DNA of 64,000 nt from an uncultured Cellulomonas sp. (GTDB lineage Bacteria > Actinomycetota > Actinomycetes > Actinomycetales > Cellulomonadaceae). The notes beneath the pieces were generated by a model. That model saw nothing but the letters and a program-made list of their open reading frames with translations. It made no database searches and had not been told where the DNA came from. Positions 1 to 6,777 of this stretch are shown here, one piece after another. The position numbers and the translations under genes are program-made. How positions within the stretch are numbered: position 1 is the stretch's first letter; each line of letters begins with the position of its first letter. The stretch is taken from positions 62,001 through 126,000 of the forward strand of contig NZ_CANLTL010000015.1 of NCBI RefSeq assembly GCF_947494015.1. Direction: 5' to 3'.

Positions 1-1
1 C

Positions 2-1963
2 ACCCCGCTCGCCGGCCGCCAGGTGACCGTCCGCGGCGTCGTCGTCGGCGACGTCGAGGGGTTCTCCGGCTTCTACCTGCAGGACGTCACGGGCGACGGT
101 GACGCCGCGACCTCCGACGGGATCTTCGTCTTCAGCCCGGTCGCGGTCGACCTGGGCGACACGGTGGGCGTCACCGGCGAGGCGGCGGAGTTCGGCGGCC
201 AGACGCAGGTGATCTCGCGCACCGACGTCGAGGTGTGCGCCGAGGGCACCGTGGCCGACCTGCCCGCGGCCGCGCCGCTCGACCTGCCGGCCGACGACGC
301 GACCCGGGAGCGGCTCGAGGGCATGCTCGTCGCACCGGTGGACACGCTGACCGTCAGCGAGGTGTTCGACCTGACCAGCTTCGGCGAGCTGACGCTCGCC
401 GAGGGCGGCGTCCTGGTCCAGCCGACCGAGCTCGCGCGCCCCGGCACGCCGCAGGCCCGGCAGGTCGCGACCGACAACGCCCTGCGGCGCATCGTGCTCG
501 ACGACGGCGTCTCGGCGCGGGTCAGCACGACCACCCGCCCGTACCTGTCGCCCACGACGCCGGTCCGGGTCGGTGACCCGCTGACGTTCACCGAGCCGCT
601 CGTGCTCGGCTACGGGTTCGGCCAGTGGCGGCTGCAGCCGGCCGACGGCACGGCCGAGGGCGTGTTCGCCCCGCAGGACACCCGGCCGGACGTCCCCGCC
701 GAGGTCGGGGGCGACGTGCAGATCGGGGCCTTCAACGTCCTGAACTACTTCCTCACCTTCGACCAGTCGGTCGGCCGCGGGGCGCGCAACGCCGCCGAGC
801 TCGAGGAGCAGGCGGGCAAGATCGTGCCGGCGATCCTCGCGCTGGACGCCGACGTCGTGACGCTGATGGAGATCGAGGACACCGACTCCACCGGGCTGAC
901 CCCGGGCGACGCCGACACCGCGCTGGCCGATCTGGTGCGCCGCCTCAACGCCGCGGTGGGCGAGGACGTCTGGACGTACGTGCCGCTGCCCGCCGAGCTG
1001 TACGCGGTCGACCGCGACGTGATCCGCAACGGGATCATCCTCCGCGGGGACGTCGTCCAGCCGGTCGGCGACCCGGTGGGCCTGGTCGACGAGTCCGTGT
1101 GGTCCAACGCCCGCGAGCCGATCGCGCAGACGTTCGTCAAGGACGGCGACGCGTTCACCGTGGTCGCCAACCACTTCAAGTCCAAGGGCTCGGGCGGCTC
1201 GGCCACCGGGGACAACGTCGACGACGGCGACGGGCAGGGCGCCTGGAACGGCGACCGCACCCGGCAGGCCGCCTCGCTGGCGGCGTTCGTGGCCGACCTG
1301 CGCGCGGGGGCCGGCGAGGACGACGTCGTGCTGCTGGGCGACCTCAACGCCTACACCCAGGAGGACCCGGTCGAGGCGCTGCGCGACGCCGGGTTCGTCG
1401 ACCTCGGGGAGCAGCTCGACCCGGGCCGGTACAGCTACGTGTTCGACGACATGTCGGGCTCGCTCGACCACGCGCTGGCGACCGCGTCGCTGGCCGCCAA
1501 GGTCACCGACCTCACGCACTGGAACGTCAACGCGGTGGAGTCGTTCGCCTACCAGTACACCGGTGACCCGGCGCTCTACGCCCGGACCCCGTACCGGTCC
1601 AGCGACCACGACCCGCTCGTGCTCGGGATCGACCTCGAGGAGCGCTGCGCCGGGCTGCTGCCCACGATCCGCGGCACCGCCGGCGACGACGTGCTCCGGG
1701 GCGGCAACGGCCGCGACGTGATCATGGGCCTGGGTGGCGACGACGTGATCGTCGGCGGCAACGGCGACGACGTCGTCTGCGGCGGCGCCGGCGACGACCG
1801 GCTCACCGGTGACAACGGCGACGACACCCTGCTGGGCGGCTTCGGTGACGACGTCCTGGTCGGCGCCAACGGCAGTGACCGGCTCGTCGGTGGTCCGGGC
1901 ACGGACCTGCTCGACCAGGGCAACGGCAAGGGGCGGGCCGAGCAGGACGGCCCCGAGTCCTGA
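2..1963 (+). CDS. ExeM/NucH-type extracellular nuclease with C-terminal RTX repeats (5' end missing)
   Basis: This is the 3' part of a secreted nuclease. The frame is open from base 2 and its start lies outside the window. The first ~220 residues (GRQVTVRGVVVGDVEG, GFYLQDVTGDGD) look like the OB-fold region that precedes the catalytic part in ExeM/NucH proteins. An endonuclease/exonuclease/phosphatase domain starts near base 715 (IGAFNVLNYF) and carries MEIED (~867), ANHFKSK (~1166), LLGDLNAY (~1330) and SSDHDP (~1600), the expected metal and catalytic motifs. From ~1690 to ~1930 there are about seven glycine/aspartate nonapeptides (GGNGDDVV type), which are calcium-binding RTX repeats typical of secreted proteins. 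The likely role is extracellular DNA degradation for nutrients or matrix turnover. A strong hairpin follows the stop. Family is clear; exact substrate is not. Confidence 0.9.
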   Translation, partial: TPLAGRQVTVRGVVVGDVEGFSGFYLQDVTGDGDAATSDGIFVFSPVAVDLGDTVGVTGEAAEFGGQTQVISRTDVEVCAEGTVADLPAAAPLDLPADDATRERLEGMLVAPVDTLTVSEVFDLTSFGELTLAEGGVLVQPTELARPGTPQARQVATDNALRRIVLDDGVSARVSTTTRPYLSPTTPVRVGDPLTFTEPLVLGYGFGQWRLQPADGTAEGVFAPQDTRPDVPAEVGGDVQIGAFNVLNYFLTFDQSVGRGARNAAELEEQAGKIVPAILALDADVVTLMEIEDTDSTGLTPGDADTALADLVRRLNAAVGEDVWTYVPLPAELYAVDRDVIRNGIILRGDVVQPVGDPVGLVDESVWSNAREPIAQTFVKDGDAFTVVANHFKSKGSGGSATGDNVDDGDGQGAWNGDRTRQAASLAAFVADLRAGAGEDDVVLLGDLNAYTQEDPVEALRDAGFVDLGEQLDPGRYSYVFDDMSGSLDHALATASLAAKVTDLTHWNVNAVESFAYQYTGDPALYARTPYRSSDHDPLVLGIDLEERCAGLLPTIRGTAGDDVLRGGNGRDVIMGLGGDDVIVGGNGDDVVCGGAGDDRLTGDNGDDTLLGGFGDDVLVGANGSDRLVGGPGTDLLDQGNGKGRAEQDGPES

Positions 1964-1986
1964 CCCGACCATCAGCAGCACCCCGC

Positions 1987-2032
1987 GACGCCGGCCGGCG
2001 CGGACCCACCCGGGTCCGCGCCGGCCGGCGTC
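1987..2032 (+). terminator. Long hairpin terminator after the nuclease gene
   Basis: Two perfect 21-nt arms (1987-2007 and 2012-2032) flank a 4-nt loop, starting 23 nt after the nuclease stop. There is no U-tract, as is usual for high-GC actinomycete hairpin terminators. It separates the nuclease from fdhD. Confidence 0.8.
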
Positions 2033-2127
2033 TGCGGGCCGGTGACGCCTCGGCCCTGTCGCGCCGGTGCGGCAGCGAGGGCGCGCGGGTGCCCGCCGGA
2101 GCGCCGGTGGTGGGCGAGGATGCCGGG

Positions 2128-2973
2128 ATGGGACGGGTGACGCAGCGGTGGCGGGTCCGGCAGGTCAGGGCGTCCGGCGCGGTGCGCGACCGGGCCGACC
2201 TGCTCGCCGGGGAGGAGCCGCTGGAGATCCGGGTCGCGGGTGCGCCGTTCACCGTCACGATGCGCACCCCCGGGCACGACGTCGACCTGGTCGCGGGGTT
2301 CCTGGTCTCCGAAGGCGTCGTGCACGCCCGCGACGACATCGCGCGCGTCGAGTACCGGGGGGGCGTCGACGCCGACGGGCGGCGCGACCTGAACGTCGTC
2401 GACGTGGCGCTGGCCGCGGGCGTGGCGCCGCCCGACACCTCGATGCAGCGCCACGTGTACACCTCGAGCAGCTGCGGGGTCTGCGGCACCGCGTCCATCG
2501 ACGCGGTCCGCAAGGTCTCGCGCTACGACGTCGCGACCGACCACGCGACGATCGGCGTCGGGCACCTGCTCGGACTGCCCGACCGTCTGCGGGCGCGCCA
2601 GGACGTGTTCAGCCGGACCGGCGGCACGCACGCGGCCGCGCTGTTCGCGCCGGCGGCCGGCGGCGCCGAGCCGGAGCTGGTGTGCGTGCGCGAGGACGTC
2701 GGGCGGCACAACGCCGTGGACAAGGTGGTCGGCTGGGCCCTGCTCGAGGGGCTGCTGCCGGCGCGGGGATGCGCCCTGCAGGTGTCCGGTCGCGCGTCGT
2801 TCGAGCTGGTGCAGAAGGCGGCGATGGCGGGCATCCCGGTGCTGTCCGCGGTGTCGGCGCCGTCGGCGCTCGCTGCCCAGCTGGGCGCCGAGCTCGGGGT
2901 GACCGTCGTCGGCTTCAACCGCGGCGAGGACCTCAACGTCTACAGCCACCCCGACCGCGTGGTGCCGGGCTGA
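2128..2973 (+). CDS. fdhD: FdhD sulfurtransferase for formate dehydrogenase maturation
   Basis: FdhD carries sulfur from a cysteine desulfurase to the Mo-bisPGD cofactor of formate dehydrogenase in the cytoplasm. The 281-residue protein has the family signature SSSCGVCG with the two active cysteines at C116 and C119, a family-typical N-terminus (GEEPLEIRV, MRTPGHDVDLVAGFL) and the later REDVGRHNAVDKVVG and SGRASFELVQKAAMAGIP motifs. The ATG at 2128 is chosen because GAGGA lies 7 nt upstream; the frame is open to 2089, but the added 13 residues are not family-like. No formate dehydrogenase structural gene is in the window, so its partner lies elsewhere. It stands alone between a terminator and a convergent gene. 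Confidence 0.93.
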   Translation: MGRVTQRWRVRQVRASGAVRDRADLLAGEEPLEIRVAGAPFTVTMRTPGHDVDLVAGFLVSEGVVHARDDIARVEYRGGVDADGRRDLNVVDVALAAGVAPPDTSMQRHVYTSSSCGVCGTASIDAVRKVSRYDVATDHATIGVGHLLGLPDRLRARQDVFSRTGGTHAAALFAPAAGGAEPELVCVREDVGRHNAVDKVVGWALLEGLLPARGCALQVSGRASFELVQKAAMAGIPVLSAVSAPSALAAQLGAELGVTVVGFNRGEDLNVYSHPDRVVPG

Positions 2974-2981
2974 CCCGCGTG

Positions 2982-3001
2982 GCGCCCGGTGGGCGGGGCG
3001 C
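2982..3001. terminator. Small hairpin between convergent genes
   Basis: A 6-bp GC stem (GCGCCC / GGGCGC, 8-nt loop) lies between the convergent stops of fdhD and the dehydrogenase. It could be a weak bidirectional terminator. Confidence 0.4.
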
Positions 3002-3895
3002 TCAGGACGGCCGCGCGTCGCCCGGCGTCGACGTCCCCGCCCCGTGCAGCCGGTGCAGCGCCGCGACGTCCAGCCCCTGCCAGCCGGCCGCGACCGCTTC
3101 GTCGAAGCGCCGCGTGACGGCGTCCAGCACGGGGGAGGGGACCCTCCCGTCGGCGCCGGCCAGGCGCAGGTCCTTCAGGGCGAGCCCCACCGCGAACCCC
3201 GGCTCCACGGCGCCGGAGTCCATCGCCTCCATCTTCGCCAGCGCGTACGGCATCGCCAGGGCACCCGCGCCGAGCACCTCGCGCAGCGCCGCGTGGTCGA
3301 CGCCGAGCGAGTCCGCCAGGGCGAGGGCGTCGCTGGCGGCCGCGACCGCGGAGGCCATCCACGCGTTGACGACGAGCTTCGCCGCGCTGCCCTCCGAGCC
3401 CGCGGTGCCGAGCGCGTGCACCGAGCCACCCAGGGCGTCCAGCACCGGCCGCGCCCGCGCGACGGCGTCGTCGGCTCCGGAGACCAGCCAGACCAGCGTG
3501 CCCGCGCGGGCCGGTCCGGTGCTGCCGGAGACGGGCGCGTCGACGTAGGCCACTCCGGCCGCGGCCGCCCGGGCGGCCAGCCGTCCGGCTGCGGACGGGC
3601 CGATCGTGGACGCCTGCACCCAGACCGCGTCCGGGCGGACGCCGCTCAGCAGGTCGTCCGCGACCGCGGCGACGGCGGCCTCGTCCCGCAGCACGGTCAG
3701 CACCACGTCCGCGTCGCGGACCGCCTCGGTGACGCCGCCGGCCACGGTGATGTCCGCGCGCTCGTCGGCGACGGCGGCGGCCTTGCTGGTGGTGCGGTTC
3801 CAGACCCGGACGGACAGGCCCTGGGTGTCGAGGCGGACGGCCATCGCGTGGCCGAGCGCGCCGGCCCCGAGGATGGCGACGGTGATGACAGGCAT
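3002..3895 (-). CDS. NAD(P)-dependent beta-hydroxyacid dehydrogenase family oxidoreductase
   Basis: A 297-residue member of the 3-hydroxyisobutyrate / 6-phosphogluconate dehydrogenase-like family. An N-terminal Rossmann fold (VAILGAGALGHAMA, then WNRTTSKA) binds NAD(P). DAPVSGSTGPARAGTL and the GSEGSAAKLVVNAW helix, with the catalytic lysine in AAKLVVN, follow in normal order. Length is normal for the family (~290-300). These enzymes oxidise short beta-hydroxyacids such as 3-hydroxyisobutyrate, tartronate semialdehyde/glycerate or tetronates; the substrate cannot be read from sequence. AAGGAGAGCTC lies just before the ATG, a good RBS. The gene lies downstream of the sigma factor gene across a large inverted repeat, so it is probably transcribed on its own. 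Confidence 0.85.
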   Translation of the reverse strand: MPVITVAILGAGALGHAMAVRLDTQGLSVRVWNRTTSKAAAVADERADITVAGGVTEAVRDADVVLTVLRDEAAVAAVADDLLSGVRPDAVWVQASTIGPSAAGRLAARAAAAGVAYVDAPVSGSTGPARAGTLVWLVSGADDAVARARPVLDALGGSVHALGTAGSEGSAAKLVVNAWMASAVAAASDALALADSLGVDHAALREVLGAGALAMPYALAKMEAMDSGAVEPGFAVGLALKDLRLAGADGRVPSPVLDAVTRRFDEAVAAGWQGLDVAALHRLHGAGTSTPGDARPS

Positions 3896-3920
3896 GAGCT
3901 CTCCTTCACGCGACGTGCCC

Positions 3921-3973
3921 AGTGCGACGTCGTGGACCGTTCACACGTCTCGAACGGTCCACGACGTCGCACT
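3921..3973. repeat. Perfect 22-bp inverted repeat (53 nt in total)
   Basis: Arms 3921-3942 and 3952-3973 are perfectly complementary with a 9-nt loop. On the minus strand the element lies 26 nt after the sigma-factor stop and before the dehydrogenase start. It may be a rho-independent terminator without U-tract, or a copy of a dispersed intergenic palindrome (REP-like). Confidence 0.85.
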
Positions 3974-3998
3974 CGGCGGGAGGGGGTGGGGGGTGGGG

Positions 3999-4850
3999 TC
4001 AGACGGCGGTGCGTTCGGCGGGGGCGGGGGCGGGGCGCTGGCTCGGGAGGGCGATCAGGGACGCCTCGGCCGCGGCGGCGGCCACCCGGGCGTAGTACGC
4101 CTGCCGGCGGCGGGCGACCGCGCCGTCCGGCCGGTCCGGCACCGGGACGAGGTCCGGGTCGAGGTGGGCGTTGATCCCGTCCCGCATCAGCGCCATCGCC
4201 TCCGTGCGCACCTGGCTGATCCGGGAGTGGGTCAGCCCCATCTCGGCCGCGAGCTCGCCCATGGTGCGGCCGGCGAAGAACAGGCCGTGGACCACCTGCC
4301 GCATCCGCTCCGGCAGGGCGGCGACGGCGGCCCGGGCGTACTGCTCGCGCTCGTCCACCAGCAGCCGCTCCTCCGGGCCCAGATCGGTGTCCGGGACGCT
4401 GTCGACCAGCGACGACTCCTCCGGCCCGGCATCCATCGACAGGATCCGCACGTCCGCGACGGACCGCGCCGCGGTGACCTGGTCGGCCGTCATGCCGGTG
4501 TGCTCGGCGACGTCCTGCGTCGTCGGCGTGCGACCCAGCGTCGAGGTGAGCTCGTTGGTCACCTGCGCCACCCGGGAGGCGCGCTGCCGGCTCTGCCGCG
4601 ACGCCCAGTCCAGGCTGCGCAGCTCGTCGATCAGTGCGCCGCGGATCCGCAGCGCCGCCCAGCGTGCGAACGGCACCCCCGCCGCCTCGTCGAACGACCG
4701 CGCCGCCCGCACCAGCGCGAGGTGCCCGGCCGACGTCAGGTCGTCGCGGTGGATGTGCGACGGCAGCCGCGACGCGAGCGCGTTGACCTCGTAGCCCACG
4801 ACGGCGATGTGCGCCGTGACCAGGGCGTTGGTGTGGTGCTCAGCAGACAT
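3999..4850 (-). CDS. fliA: Sigma-70 family factor of the FliA/WhiG (sigma-28) group
   Basis: The 283-residue protein matches sigma-28 factors, which direct RNA polymerase to late flagellar/motility (FliA) or developmental (WhiG) promoters. Region 2 is clear: DDLTSAGHLALVRAARSFD, then ARWAALRIRGALIDELRSLDW (~65-95). Region 3 follows (GRTPTTQDVAEHTGMTADQV), and region 4 has LPERMRQVVHGLFFAGRTMG with the helix-turn-helix LAAEMGLTHSRISQVR (~205-225). A poorly conserved ~55-residue Ala/Arg-rich tail follows. The ATG at 4850 has GGGGAG 8 nt upstream. FliA is preferred over WhiG if the host is a motile cellulomonad, but no flagellar gene is visible here. FliA factors are usually held by the anti-sigma FlgM, which is not seen in this window. 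Confidence 0.85.
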   Translation of the reverse strand: MSAEHHTNALVTAHIAVVGYEVNALASRLPSHIHRDDLTSAGHLALVRAARSFDEAAGVPFARWAALRIRGALIDELRSLDWASRQSRQRASRVAQVTNELTSTLGRTPTTQDVAEHTGMTADQVTAARSVADVRILSMDAGPEESSLVDSVPDTDLGPEERLLVDEREQYARAAVAALPERMRQVVHGLFFAGRTMGELAAEMGLTHSRISQVRTEAMALMRDGINAHLDPDLVPVPDRPDGAVARRRQAYYARVAAAAAEASLIALPSQRPAPAPAERTAV

Positions 4851-4890
4851 CCGTCGGCTCCCCCTGCCGGTTGCTGCATCCTGCCGACGA

Positions 4891-4926
4891 ACGGGGCGGG
4901 CCGCGTGTGCACGCGACCCGCCCCGT
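4891..4926 (-). terminator. Hairpin between the 44-residue protein gene and the sigma gene
   Basis: A 10-bp outer stem (4891-4900 with 4917-4926) and an inner GCGT/ACGC stem lie just after the stop of the small gene on the minus strand. It probably terminates the small gene before the sigma gene. Confidence 0.65.
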
Positions 4927-4935
4927 CCCCGCCCG

Positions 4936-5070
4936 CTAGCGCTTGCGCTTCGCCTTCGCGAGCAGCTCCTTCGCCTTGCGCTGGTTCTCGGGCTTCTGCG
5001 CCTGGCGGATGAGCATCTGACCCGCCTTGAGGGCGATCCCGCTCTTCATCGCCTTGCCGATGAATCCCAT
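4936..5070 (-). CDS. Small basic conserved-looking protein, 44 residues
   Basis: The frame is open from further upstream, but the ATG at 5070 is favoured because GGAGG lies exactly 7 nt before it. The product starts MGFIGKAMKSGIALKAGQ and is rich in Lys/Ala, with two predicted amphipathic helices and the tail LLAKAKRKR. It has no signal peptide or cysteine. A hairpin follows the stop. The function is unknown; a helical, positively charged small protein could bind membrane or nucleic acid, but that is a guess. Confidence 0.7.
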   Translation of the reverse strand: MGFIGKAMKSGIALKAGQMLIRQAQKPENQRKAKELLAKAKRKR

Positions 5071-5217
5071 GGTGATACCTCCGTCGTGGTCGTAGGTGCC
5101 CACCGTAGGTGCGGGCGCCCGTGCGTGCAGGGTGGTGGCCGCGCCGGGGCTCGTCACGGCAGGGCGCTGCGCCTACCGTGCAGGGAGGCGGTCGCCGGCG
5201 ACGACGGAGGTGGGCCC

Positions 5218-6714
5218 GTGGTCCAGCACGAGGCCGGACGCGCGCCCGAGGGGGTGCCTGCCGCCCGGCGGCACGCCCGGCGGCACGCCCGGCGGCAGGC
5301 CGGTCCGCGCCGCATCGTGGTGATCGGCGCCAGCCTCGCGGGCGCGTTCGCCGCGGCCGCCGCGGCCGGGGACGGGCGGTCGGTGACGCTGCTCGAGCGC
5401 GACGTCCTGCCCGACGGGCCCCACCCGCGCGGCGGCGTGCCGCAGGGCCGGCAACCGCACGCGATCCTGCGCCGAGGGCTCCTCTCGGCGCAGGCGCTGC
5501 TGCCCGGGTTCGAGGACGACCTGCGCGCTGCCGGCGCCGTGCCGCTGGACACCGGCCAGTTCGCCTGGCTCGCCGAGTCCGGCTGGGCGCTGCACGGGCG
5601 GCCCCAGATCGAGGTCCTCGCCGCGAGCCGGCCGCTGTTCGAGCACCTCGTGATGACGCGGGTCCGGGCACTGCCGGGGGTGCGCGTGCGCGACGGCGTC
5701 CGGGTCGAGCGGGTGCGGCGCACCGCCGACGGCCAGGCCACCTGGTCGGTCGACACCGACGACGGCACGTGCGAGCCGGCCGACCTCGTGATCGACGCGA
5801 GCGGACGGTCGTCACGCCTGCCGGTGTGGCTGGCCGCCGCCGGCGTCAGCCCGGCCGCGACCACGGAGCTCGACGCCCGGATCGGCTACGCCACCCGCGA
5901 GTACGCGGTCGAGCCCGGCCGAGTGCGCGTGGCGGCGGTGGTGCTCCTGGCCACGCCCTCGAGCCCCGCGGGCGGGCTCGCGCTCCCGGTGGAGGGCGGC
6001 CGGTGGCTGGTCGGCGTGGTGGGTGCCGGTGAGCGCCGGCCACCCCGGGACGCCGACGGCTTCGCGCAGTTCGCGTCCGGCCTGCGCGACCCGTCGATCG
6101 CGCAGGTCATGGACGTCGGGCGCCCCGTGACGGACGTCGCGGTGCACCGGCAGACCGCGAACCGGCGGCACCACTACGAGTCGGTGCCGGACTGGCCGCC
6201 GGGGCTGCTGGTGGTGGGCGACGCCCTGTGCGCGTTCAACCCCATCTACGGGCAGGGCGTGACCGTCGCCGCGCAGGAGGCGATGCTGCTGCGCCGGGCG
6301 CTGGCTCGTGGGTGGCGCCCGGGTGCCGAGCGCCGGCTGCTGCGCGGGTTCGCCCGCGTCGTCGCGCTGCCCTGGGGGATCGCCACCGGGGAGGACCGCC
6401 GCTTCCCGACCAGCGACGCGGGTCCCGCGTCGCCGGCCGACGCGGTGCTGAGCTGGTGGGGCGACGAGCTCGGCCGGCTCGCCGCGCACGGTGACACGCT
6501 CGCGGCCGACTCGCTGTCCCGCGTCTACCACCTCATGGCCTCGCCGCTGCGGCTGTTCCGTCCCGAGCTGGCCTGGCGGGCCGCGCGGGCACGGGTCCGT
6601 GGCCTGGGACCGCCCAACCCGCGACCACAGGTCCTGCACGACGGCGCCGCCGCCCACGCCGCCGCCGCGTCCTCCCCGGCGGTCGGCACGCCGACGGCCC
6701 CGCCCGGCGCCTGA
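5218..6714 (+). CDS. FAD-dependent oxidoreductase (geranylgeranyl-reductase / aromatic-hydroxylase-like fold)
   Basis: A 498-residue flavoprotein. The Rossmann dinucleotide motif is RRIVVIGASLAGAFAAAAAA (~32-51). The early loop GGVPQGRQPHAILRRGL, the middle DLVIDASGRSSRLPVWL and the C-terminal FAD motif VVGDALCAFNPIYGQGVTVA are those of actinobacterial class A flavin oxidoreductases annotated as FAD-binding or geranylgeranyl-reductase-like proteins. The GTG at 5218 is chosen because GGAGG lies 7 nt upstream; the frame is open to 4807, but that stretch overlaps the opposite-strand small gene. The N-terminus before the Rossmann fold carries three ARRH-type repeats. No neighbour explains its substrate. 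It ends in a hairpin, convergent with the protease gene. Confidence 0.82.
   Translation: MVQHEAGRAPEGVPAARRHARRHARRQAGPRRIVVIGASLAGAFAAAAAAGDGRSVTLLERDVLPDGPHPRGGVPQGRQPHAILRRGLLSAQALLPGFEDDLRAAGAVPLDTGQFAWLAESGWALHGRPQIEVLAASRPLFEHLVMTRVRALPGVRVRDGVRVERVRRTADGQATWSVDTDDGTCEPADLVIDASGRSSRLPVWLAAAGVSPAATTELDARIGYATREYAVEPGRVRVAAVVLLATPSSPAGGLALPVEGGRWLVGVVGAGERRPPRDADGFAQFASGLRDPSIAQVMDVGRPVTDVAVHRQTANRRHHYESVPDWPPGLLVVGDALCAFNPIYGQGVTVAAQEAMLLRRALARGWRPGAERRLLRGFARVVALPWGIATGEDRRFPTSDAGPASPADAVLSWWGDELGRLAAHGDTLAADSLSRVYHLMASPLRLFRPELAWRAARARVRGLGPPNPRPQVLHDGAAAHAAAASSPAVGTPTAPPGA
5263..5298 (+). repeat. Three tandem 12-bp units inside the oxidoreductase N-terminus
   Basis: Three copies of GCCCGGCGGCAC (the last ends in AG) encode ARRH-ARRH-ARRQ before the FAD motif. 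The copy number could vary without breaking the frame. Confidence 0.85.
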
Positions 6715-6732
6715 GCGCCGAGCGGGGCCGTC
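6693..6732. terminator. Bidirectional hairpin terminator overlapping the oxidoreductase stop
   Basis: An 11-bp outer stem (6693-6703 with 6722-6732) and an inner GGCGC/GCGCC stem with a CTGA loop. The loop contains the stop codon. It lies between convergent genes. Confidence 0.75.
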
Positions 6733-6735
6733 GTA

Positions 6736-6753
6736 CCGGGGGCGGACCCCCGG
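6736..6753. terminator. Second hairpin between convergent genes
   Basis: A 7-bp stem (CCGGGGG / CCCCCGG) with a 4-nt loop, placed to serve the protease gene transcribed on the minus strand. Confidence 0.6.
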
Positions 6754-6777
6754 GTCACGCCACGCCGAGCCGCGTGG

